DNA from: Streptococcus mitis
GTDB taxonomy: Bacteria; Bacillota; Bacilli; Lactobacillales; Streptococcaceae
DNA: 64,000 nucleotides
Assembly: GCF_016658865.1 (NCBI RefSeq)
Contig: NZ_CP067992.1
Coordinates: forward strand, 1,569,001-1,633,000
Reading direction: 5' to 3'
Below the pieces are notes generated by a model, which did no database searches, was not told the DNA's origin, and was given only the letters and a program-made list of their open reading frames with translations. The position numbers and the translations under genes are program-made. Below, piece after piece: positions 57,719 through 64,000 of the stretch. The first letter of the stretch is position 1. Every line of letters starts with the position of its first letter.

Positions 57719-57813
57719 CACGAAAAGAAAGAAATTATCAGGAACTTGTACAAGATTTTCTTTTCTATCTATATATTCGTAAAAATTCTCAAAAAGCCCA
57801 CCTTTCAGTAGAC

Positions 57814-58911
57814 TTAGTTTGTTTCTATTCTAATCGGCACTCTTCCAAAATTCTGCTCTGCTATACTTGGATTTCCTAGTTGGTAAATCTGGTCTGCCTT
57901 TTGAGTCATGATATCCCATGGTTCTTTGCCAATTCGGCTGACTAGAGTGGCCTGTCCTTTCAGAGACTTGAGATGTCGTCTGCCTTTTTCGGTAAAACCA
58001 AGAACATGAATCCCTTCTGGTAAGTCACTTTCTCTAGCCTGCACCAAGATATAGGTCAAGAGGCGTCTGACACGCGCCTTAGTGTAGCGTTTGGTGGCAA
58101 CCACTTCAACCAATTCGTCAACAGACTGAGCCGTCTTGATAGCTTCCTTGATGCGCACAGCCGTTTCTTGATTGACCTGATAGATGGTGGTTAGGTCGGG
58201 ATTTGACAAGATCTGATAGCGGAGCATAGCAAAATAATCGTCCCATCTCACTTTACTCGCCTGCTCAAAGAGGGCAACAGAAGGCATAAAGCGTTCTAAA
58301 AAATCTTTGTCGCTTTGATGCTGACGCAGGGCTGTCGCCGAGGCAAATTCCACATCCTTATCCACAGAATGGTAACCAGCTCCCTGCCGCTGAATCGGAT
58401 GGAGTTTGATGTTGCGTCCCGCAACCGCCTTGGCATAGGCCAGAGCAAGGACATGATTGGGCGTATTTCCTGAAAAATCAAGACCTGCAAATTCCTTCCA
58501 CATGGCTTGGGTTTTCTGGGGATAGGAAAGAGAATCAGGCAGATTTTCCACAAATTTCTCCATCTCAGCCCCCTGCTCTGTGTATAAGTCAGCGATTTTC
58601 TGGTAATCTAGAACTTCCTCCGTCCCAAAAGCGAGGCTATCAATGCCCAACCTAGCCAAGATATCCACAGCTCCTTGGCCGAAGAAATCCGCCGCCTGAA
58701 CACTGACTAAAAAGGGCAATTCCACCACCAGATCCGCTCCATTTTCCAGCGCCATCTGGGCCCGTGTCCACTTGTCTACGATAGCAGGCTCTCCACGCTG
58801 CATGAAATTCCCAGACATAGCCACGATTTTCAGCCCCTCTGCCTGATCCAGCAGGTATTTATGCCCATTATGAAAAGGATTAAACTCCGCGATAATACCT
58901 GTGATGGTCAT
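57814..58911 (-). CDS. tmcAL: tRNA(Met) cytidine acetate ligase
   Basis: 365 residues. The nucleotidyltransferase fold begins with [18 protein letters not shown] (HxGH motif) and [19 protein letters not shown], with the central [10 protein letters not shown] and LAFGTE segments. It forms N4-acetylcytidine at the wobble position of elongator tRNA-Met using acetate and ATP. Its upstream neighbour here is the inserted OLD-like gene, 22 nt away. Confidence 0.9.
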   Translation of the reverse strand: MTITGIIAEFNPFHNGHKYLLDQAEGLKIVAMSGNFMQRGEPAIVDKWTRAQMALENGADLVVELPFLVSVQAADFFGQGAVDILARLGIDSLAFGTEEVLDYQKIADLYTEQGAEMEKFVENLPDSLSYPQKTQAMWKEFAGLDFSGNTPNHVLALAYAKAVAGRNIKLHPIQRQGAGYHSVDKDVEFASATALRQHQSDKDFLERFMPSVALFEQASKVRWDDYFAMLRYQILSNPDLTTIYQVNQETAVRIKEAIKTAQSVDELVEVVATKRYTKARVRRLLTYILVQARESDLPEGIHVLGFTEKGRRHLKSLKGQATLVSRIGKEPWDIMTQKADQIYQLGNPSIAEQNFGRVPIRIETN

Positions 58912-58933
58912 GATGTTCTCCTACTTTTAACGC

Positions 58934-60709
58934 CTATATTTCTATACCATCAATAATATCTAAAAATAAATTCTCAATATCCTCATGCACTTCCTCTCTA
59001 TTTATTTCTTTAAATATAATATTATCTGTGCAACTTTGATGATACTCTTTCTCAATAAATTTATAAATTTTACTTTTTAAATCTTTACCATTAATCATCG
59101 AAATCTTGTTTTCTAAACTGACTTTCCATCGATTATCAAATAATTCCTGACATTTAGAATACTTCTTTGATGCTTCCCACTTAGAATCTAATTCTTTACC
59201 ATCCCCCGTTCCATAAGCAATCATCTTATCATAAAATTTTCCTAATGTCTCTTCTCGAAAAGTTTCGCAGATATCTTCTACTTCTTGATAAAACTTAGCT
59301 CTATCTTGTCCTTTTGATATTCTAAATAAAACTTCAGGAATCAAAAGATAATTTTCTATTTCTTTTTTAGTCCAAATATGTAACTTTAGACGCTCTTTCG
59401 TTTCTTCTTTAGCTTCTGCATCCTGTTTTATTGAACTCAAGTACGAATCGGGATAATAATCTCTATCTAATATTCCAATTATACTTAGCTTTCCATCAAT
59501 ACTCTTAAAAAAATCAGCCACTTTAAAATATTTGTTAAAGTTCGAAAAACCTTCTATTTTTATAGAAAATATATGATCAATTGAAAAATCACTTTCAGGG
59601 TATAACTTATCAAAAAACTTCCTCAAAAACCACATATCTTCACCTTCAAGAAATAGTAATTTCTTATACGTAAACAAACGTAACAAAGACATATTTTGAA
59701 TACTTCCGATTTCATCTACCACTTTTTGAACAGCGAGTAACTCATTCGTATACTTCAACTTTTTCTTTTTATTACTAACATTCAAAATATTCTCTGAATC
59801 GACTTCAGAAATAATTTCTATAGAATGAGTCGCAATAATCACTTGTTGAAAATTTCTACGAACATATTTCAATAATTTTCGTTGTAAATCAGGATGCATA
59901 TATACATCTGGCTCATCTAAAATAACCGTCGTTATCCCTTGGTTTTTTGATTTAGTAACAAACCACATCATTTGTAACCACATTTGAAGCCCATTACCAA
60001 CATACCCTAATTCTGTCATAAAATCATTCTCTCCTACAACTAAAGAAACCAAAGTATTATCTGAAAAGTGGTCAAGTTTTGGAGGATTTATTTGCAGATT
60101 TTTCCATGTTTGCTTTATTAATGAAGAAAATTCATTAAATACTTTTTCATCATTAGTCATTTCTAAATAAATTTCGTTTCTGAAGTGCAATGATGATAAA
60201 TATGTATCCTTATCTTTCCTTACTGTTTCTTCCGACAAATATTTTTCAATTTTTCTTAACGGACCTATTTGAGGTAAAATATTTAACTTAGGAAATCCAG
60301 AATTGTTAAAAGTATTTTTATTAGTAATAATTTTACCATTCGAGTCATAAACAAGTGCAAATATTAATCCATCATAGAAATGAACTACAATTTTATATCC
60401 ATCATAAAATCCTGCAGTGAGTTTTGGTTTAGCCCCTTCGTCATAGTTATGTGGAATCGTACCAGTATTGATTTTTAACATCTTACCATTAACAATAATA
60501 CATTTAGCTTTTTTAGGGAAATCACGAGCCAAACCGTCAGGAATATTTCTAAAAATTGGTTTGGATAAGGCATAAGAAATTATTCTCAATGCTTCAATAA
60601 TGGTTGATTTCCCTGCATTATTTTTTCCAACTGCAATTGTTAAATCTTTAAACTCTAGTTTTGTATCTTTGAAACAACGATAATCTTCTAAATGTAAAAA
60701 TTTAAGCAT
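58934..60709 (-). CDS. OLD-family ATP-dependent nuclease
   Basis: 591 residues. The N-terminal ABC-type ATPase has the P-loop GKNNAGKSTIIEA near 30, Walker B TVILDEPDVYMHP near 261 and a switch His in ATHSIEII. The C-terminal TOPRIM nuclease has LFLEGEDMWFL near 356 and IGILDRDYYPD near 413. This is the layout of overcoming-lysogenization-defect nucleases, many of which act in phage defence. It has no Gabija-type partner next to it, so it would be a stand-alone (class 1) OLD. AT-rich and inserted among housekeeping genes. Confidence 0.83.
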   Translation of the reverse strand: MLKFLHLEDYRCFKDTKLEFKDLTIAVGKNNAGKSTIIEALRIISYALSKPIFRNIPDGLARDFPKKAKCIIVNGKMLKINTGTIPHNYDEGAKPKLTAGFYDGYKIVVHFYDGLIFALVYDSNGKIITNKNTFNNSGFPKLNILPQIGPLRKIEKYLSEETVRKDKDTYLSSLHFRNEIYLEMTNDEKVFNEFSSLIKQTWKNLQINPPKLDHFSDNTLVSLVVGENDFMTELGYVGNGLQMWLQMMWFVTKSKNQGITTVILDEPDVYMHPDLQRKLLKYVRRNFQQVIIATHSIEIISEVDSENILNVSNKKKKLKYTNELLAVQKVVDEIGSIQNMSLLRLFTYKKLLFLEGEDMWFLRKFFDKLYPESDFSIDHIFSIKIEGFSNFNKYFKVADFFKSIDGKLSIIGILDRDYYPDSYLSSIKQDAEAKEETKERLKLHIWTKKEIENYLLIPEVLFRISKGQDRAKFYQEVEDICETFREETLGKFYDKMIAYGTGDGKELDSKWEASKKYSKCQELFDNRWKVSLENKISMINGKDLKSKIYKFIEKEYHQSCTDNIIFKEINREEVHEDIENLFLDIIDGIEI

Positions 60710-60741
60710 CTAATTTGCATCCCCTTTTCAAATTCATAAAA

Positions 60742-61488
60742 TTATTTATTACACACAAAAAACCAACGGGTGCTGGTTTCTGTTGGCTCCTTGTCTTCAA
60801 AGTCCGCATAGAGTTTGAAAGACTTGAAGCCAGCTTGTTCCAGCAAAATATCATAGGTCAGAACCTCATAAGTCCGCTCCTCATGCACTTCATCGTGGCG
60901 ACTAAAGGAACCATCCGCTTCCTTGATAAAGAATGTCAGCTCATGCACAATGGAGTGAGGCGCCGCATCCTCGTAGGTATCCCAGAGCATGGCGAAATCT
61001 TCCGCATTTTCATGATAGGAATAGCCTGGAAAAACCTCATCCGTCTGGTAGGTCGAATGCACATCAAAGATGAAAACTCCATCTTCATTGAGGGCATTAT
61101 ACACTTCCTTAAAGACGTCTCCTACCTCCACCTCATCCTGCATGTAGCAGATAGAGTCCGAATAACAAGTGACAAAGTCATATTTACCCACCTTGGATAA
61201 ATCCAGCATATTGCCTTCGATAAAATCAATCTTTTGTTTGGCTGAAGCCGCTCTCTTCTCCGCAATCTTCAGCATATCTGCGCTCAAGTCAAGTCCAGTC
61301 ACATCAAAACCAGCTTGAGAAAATCGCACAGACTGGATGCCTGTCCCACAAGCCAATTCCAAAAGCTTCTTTCTCTCCTTGGTCTTAGGCAAGTGACGCA
61401 GAGAAAAATCCGTCCATTTGTCGTATAAACTATCGTCCATGACTGCATCATAGACCGCCGCAAAGGTTTCATAAGTTGCCATAATCAT
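60742..61488 (-). CDS. class I SAM-dependent methyltransferase
   Basis: 248 residues from ATG 61488, the closest to GGAGG; MATYETFAAVYD two codons later is the alternative. AdoMet motifs are LLELACGTGIQSVRF and VTGLDLSADML, with FDFVTCY-like DFVTCYSDSICY. Its place at the end of yqeH-yhbY-nadD-yqeK-rsfS is conserved in streptococci and other Firmicutes. The substrate is unknown. Confidence 0.88.
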   Translation of the reverse strand: MIMATYETFAAVYDAVMDDSLYDKWTDFSLRHLPKTKERKKLLELACGTGIQSVRFSQAGFDVTGLDLSADMLKIAEKRAASAKQKIDFIEGNMLDLSKVGKYDFVTCYSDSICYMQDEVEVGDVFKEVYNALNEDGVFIFDVHSTYQTDEVFPGYSYHENAEDFAMLWDTYEDAAPHSIVHELTFFIKEADGSFSRHDEVHEERTYEVLTYDILLEQAGFKSFKLYADFEDKEPTETSTRWFFVCNK

Positions 61489-61562
61489 GATACCAAGAGC
61501 CTCCATGGCAAACACCACTCGCCCTATACCTTTCTATCCATTTTTTCTAAAATAAGCAAAGA

Positions 61563-61586
61563 AACCCAGTTGACTGCAACTGAGTT
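61563..61586 (-). terminator. weak terminator after rsfS
   Basis: AAC-CAGTTG / CAACTG-GTT stem with a 4-nt loop, followed by a modest T-rich stretch on the minus strand. Confidence 0.45.
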
Positions 61587-61592
61587 CATCTT

Positions 61593-61946
<354 letters not shown>

Positions 61947-62540
61947 TTAGTCCTCTTTCAAATAGTGCACAAAGGCGTTATAGGTTTCAAGGGTTTGGGG
62001 ATAGATGGGAAATCCCTGATGAGCTAGATGCTCCACGGTACGAGCTGTTTCGTAGGCCACTGCCTTATTGAGCGATAGCTCAGCAATCTCACGTGCCACA
62101 TCCACTCCAGGAAAGGCTCGATTGTGCTCAATATAGTCTGCGACGTAGATGACTTTTTCTAAGTCAGTCATCTGATCAGCACCGACTGTATGGATTTCAA
62201 TAGCTCGCAGGATTTCAGAGTCTTGCAAATTCAAATCTTCTTGAATCTTGTAGATGCCCACCATGCCATGCCAGACATTATTGCCCCAGTTTTTGAGGCC
62301 AGGGTCTAATTGGTAACAGTCAATCAAATCCAGAAATTCCTGATCTGATAGCTTTTTAGCATAGTCATGAAGAAGGCCTGCTAAGCCTGCCTTCTCAGTA
62401 TCCACACCGAATCGTTGGGCAAGTTCTATGGCTGCACTCTCCACCCCCAAACAATGGGTTAAACGTTTTTCAGGTAGAAGCTCTGCCATTTTTTCCAACA
62501 AAGCCTCACGAGAACAATTGATATAGTCTTGATAGGCCAT
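61947..62540 (-). CDS. yqeK: HD-domain Ap4A hydrolase YqeK
   Basis: 197 residues. HD motifs are [12 protein letters not shown] (His), [11 protein letters not shown] (His-Asp) and later HNRAFPG, matching symmetrical Ap4A hydrolases of the YqeK family. Its start codon overlaps the nadD stop by one base. Confidence 0.92.
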   Translation of the reverse strand: MAYQDYINCSREALLEKMAELLPEKRLTHCLGVESAAIELAQRFGVDTEKAGLAGLLHDYAKKLSDQEFLDLIDCYQLDPGLKNWGNNVWHGMVGIYKIQEDLNLQDSEILRAIEIHTVGADQMTDLEKVIYVADYIEHNRAFPGVDVAREIAELSLNKAVAYETARTVEHLAHQGFPIYPQTLETYNAFVHYLKED

Positions 62541-63169
62541 CAGTAGAGCCCCTCCTTCTCGATGTAGTCTAGCACCGGCTTAGGCAGGAGAAAATTGGGT
62601 TTTCGTCCTTGGACAAGGAAGTCCCGCACCATGCTGGATGAGATATCCATGAGAGGCACATCCACCCAGATAACGGGATAGGAAGTCCCTGCCTTGTAGC
62701 GTGGGCGCTGAACCCCAACAAACTGAACCATGTCAACCAGTTCATCAATTCGGTACCACTTAGGCAGATAGTCAACCATGTCGGCACCGATGATAAAGTA
62801 ATAATCCGTATCTGGATGTTGCTCTGTCAAGATTTTCATGGTGTCGTAGGTGTAGGAAATGCCCTTGCGCTCTAGCTCGATAGTTTCAATGGCTAGGCCT
62901 TCAATCCCCTCAATCGCCAACTCAAGCATCTTGAGACGGTGATGTTCAGGGATGGTTTCTTTTTTGTCCACATGAGGAGGTTGGTATTCAGGCATGAGCA
63001 GAACCTGGTCCAGCCCCAACTGTTGCCGTACTTGGTCCGCAACGATCAGATGGGCATGGTGAACGGGGTTAAAATTCCCTCCTAAAATCCCGACTTGCTT
63101 GCGTTTTTTCTCCTTGAGTTCTGGCTCCAACTCTACCTTGGTAAAGGGAGTCAATAGTTCGATTGCCAT
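62540..63169 (-). CDS. nadD: nicotinate-nucleotide adenylyltransferase
   Basis: 209 residues. Nucleotidyltransferase motifs are [15 protein letters not shown] (HxGH-type), [11 protein letters not shown], and the C-terminal [10 protein letters not shown]. It makes deamido-NAD from NaMN. AAAGGAGA precedes the ATG. Confidence 0.95.
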   Translation of the reverse strand: MAIELLTPFTKVELEPELKEKKRKQVGILGGNFNPVHHAHLIVADQVRQQLGLDQVLLMPEYQPPHVDKKETIPEHHRLKMLELAIEGIEGLAIETIELERKGISYTYDTMKILTEQHPDTDYYFIIGADMVDYLPKWYRIDELVDMVQFVGVQRPRYKAGTSYPVIWVDVPLMDISSSMVRDFLVQGRKPNFLLPKPVLDYIEKEGLY

Positions 63170-63219
63170 AGGCTAGTCTCCTTTATTTCTCTGTAAAAAC
63201 AGTTATTTGGAGTAGGTTT

Positions 63220-63531
63220 TTAGATTTCTTTGACTTTTTTAGAAATCTTGCGATTTTCTTTCTTGCTAGATTGTTTAAACAAAATCAAGATGCGTCCGAT
63301 TTTTTGGACAGTATCCACACCAATTTCTTCTTCCAAGATTTCAGCTACTTCGTGGATATTTTCATCTGTATTTTGCAAGAGCGTTACTTTAATCAATTCG
63401 CGGGCGTCAAGAGCTTGACGAACGCTGGTTTTGATTTGGTCGTTCAGTCCATTTTTCCCAATTTGGATGATAGGTTTGAGGGTGTGTGCCTGGCTGTTGA
63501 GGAAGGCACGTTGTTTTGATGTTAATGACAT
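63220..63531 (-). CDS. yhbY: CRM-domain RNA-binding protein YhbY
   Basis: 103 residues. The CRM fold is shown by LTSKQRAFLNSQAHTLKPI, QIGKNGL and ALDARELIKV, with a late KIGRILILFKQS. It associates with pre-50S ribosomes. Separated from yqeH by 211 bp that hold the hairpin-rich element. Confidence 0.93.
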   Translation of the reverse strand: MSLTSKQRAFLNSQAHTLKPIIQIGKNGLNDQIKTSVRQALDARELIKVTLLQNTDENIHEVAEILEEEIGVDTVQKIGRILILFKQSSKKENRKISKKVKEI

Positions 63532-63550
63532 AATTTCTTCCTTATTTTCT

Positions 63551-63704
63551 GATAGTTATTTTAGGTGGTGAGGGACGGTCGGAACTAATTTTCCAAAGAT
63601 CTCATCTTTGAAAAATGGATTTCCTGACCTTACAATTGAGCCTTGGTCTCAATTGTGCCCCTTGCCAATCTACAGATTGGCAAGACACCACGGCAATAAC
63701 TATC
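63551..63704. other. candidate structured RNA element, copy B
   Basis: Multi-helix element in the yqeH-yhbY gap. P1 is GATAGTTATT (63551-63560) with AATAACTATC (63695-63704). P1b is GTGGTG (63565-63570) with CACCAC (63686-63691). P2 is closed by GGTC (63577-63580) and GACC (63626-63629) and contains AAAGAT / ATCTTT. P3 is ACAATTGAG / CTCAATTGT with loop CCTTGGT (63632-63656). P4 is CTTGCCAATC / GATTGGCAAG (63661-63684). GGACGG at 63573-63578 and the P3 loop are shared with copy A; the other helices pair with changed bases. Confidence 0.6.
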
Positions 63705-63742
63705 TCTACATGAGCTCACTTTGTTCGCTCAGTGATTTTATT

Positions 63743-64000
63743 TTAAATAATTGCTTTTCGTGCGACGACTGCGACGCCTTCTGGTGCCCAGACGGCGACT
63801 TTGGCGGTGCCTGTTACGCGGATCCAGCCGAGTCCAGAGATGACTAGGTCTGTCTTGTCCTTGATGGTAAATACATGCTCAACCAGTTTAGGAAAATCTT
63901 CTTTTTCCTTACTATTTGGTGGTGTTAGAAGGGTTCCAAGGTGCTTATCGTAGAAAGCACTAGCGCCTTCAAGCTTGGTACGATGGAGTTTGAGTTCATT
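63743..64000 (-). CDS. yqeH: ribosome biogenesis GTPase YqeH, C-terminal fragment
   Basis: The last 85 codons are present; the gene continues beyond the window. The visible part includes HRTKLEGASAFYDKHLG, SKEKEDFP, and the end DLVISGLGWIRVTGTAKVAVW, which is the conserved C-terminal RNA-binding region of YqeH. The GTPase domain is outside the window. It heads the yqeH-yhbY-nadD-yqeK-rsfS operon. Confidence 0.9.
   Translation of the reverse strand, partial: NELKLHRTKLEGASAFYDKHLGTLLTPPNSKEKEDFPKLVEHVFTIKDKTDLVISGLGWIRVTGTAKVAVWAPEGVAVVARKAII

Overview
The window reads as chromosome from a mitis-group Streptococcus (S. mitis / S. pneumoniae and close relatives). The evidence is a PsaA manganese lipoprotein that I recognise as near-identical to the pneumococcal one, psaBCA followed by tpxD and psaR, a BOX intergenic repeat, the low-GC composition, and operons typical of the group (sucrose scr genes, mevalonate mvaS-mvaA, stkP/phpP). 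There are no tRNA or rRNA genes and no CRISPR array. From memory, the psa/relA block, the metE-metF-pnp-cysE-cysS block and the scr/mva/stkP block are not all contiguous in pneumococcal reference genomes, so this layout suggests a related species or a rearrangement.

Layout, left to right. 1-9.6 kb: end of a metallo-beta-lactamase-fold gene, a lipoprotein, pepO, the manganese uptake operon psaBCA with its PsaR operator, tpxD, a frameshifted psaR, pnuC and two small paralogous membrane proteins. 9.1-13.1 kb: dtd, the stringent-response gene rel and the shared sugar ATPase msmK. 13.2-22.6 kb: a leftward block with a PucR-type regulator, mrnC, cysS, cysE, pnp, metF and metE, linking sulfur amino acid synthesis and RNA turnover; metE has an upstream MET-box. 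22.8-35.3 kb: an accessory and defence island with two orphan antitoxins that each keep only a toxin tail, a pyrimidine-dimer glycosylase pair, an ATPase plus TOPRIM pair (RloA/RloB or AbiL-like), a type I restriction system with an extra unknown gene, and a helicase carrying membrane segments. 35.4-41.8 kb: a VTT membrane protein and the sucrose regulon scrK, scrA, sacA, scrR. 42-44.5 kb: mevalonate genes. 44.6-45.8 kb: a split ThrE exporter. 45.9-57 kb: stkP, phpP, rsmB, fmt, priA, rpoZ, gmk, an inserted Jag_N-type membrane gene, and rny. 57-64 kb: yefM-yoeB, tmcAL, an inserted OLD-like nuclease, then the operon yqeH-yhbY-nadD-yqeK-rsfS-methyltransferase.

The most unusual signal is not a protein. 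Two intergenic segments (5774-5912 and 63551-63704) share one multi-helix architecture: a 10-bp outer stem, a small internal loop, a 6-bp inner stem and three further stems. Almost every helix differs in sequence but keeps pairing, which is covariation. A third segment (22767-22845) looks like a truncated copy, and the pnp leader may hold a degenerate fourth. I do not recognise the family. The other notable points are the psaR frameshift, the two toxin relics, the two ATPase/TOPRIM effectors (one split, one fused), and a StkP with three PASTA repeats and a polar tail.
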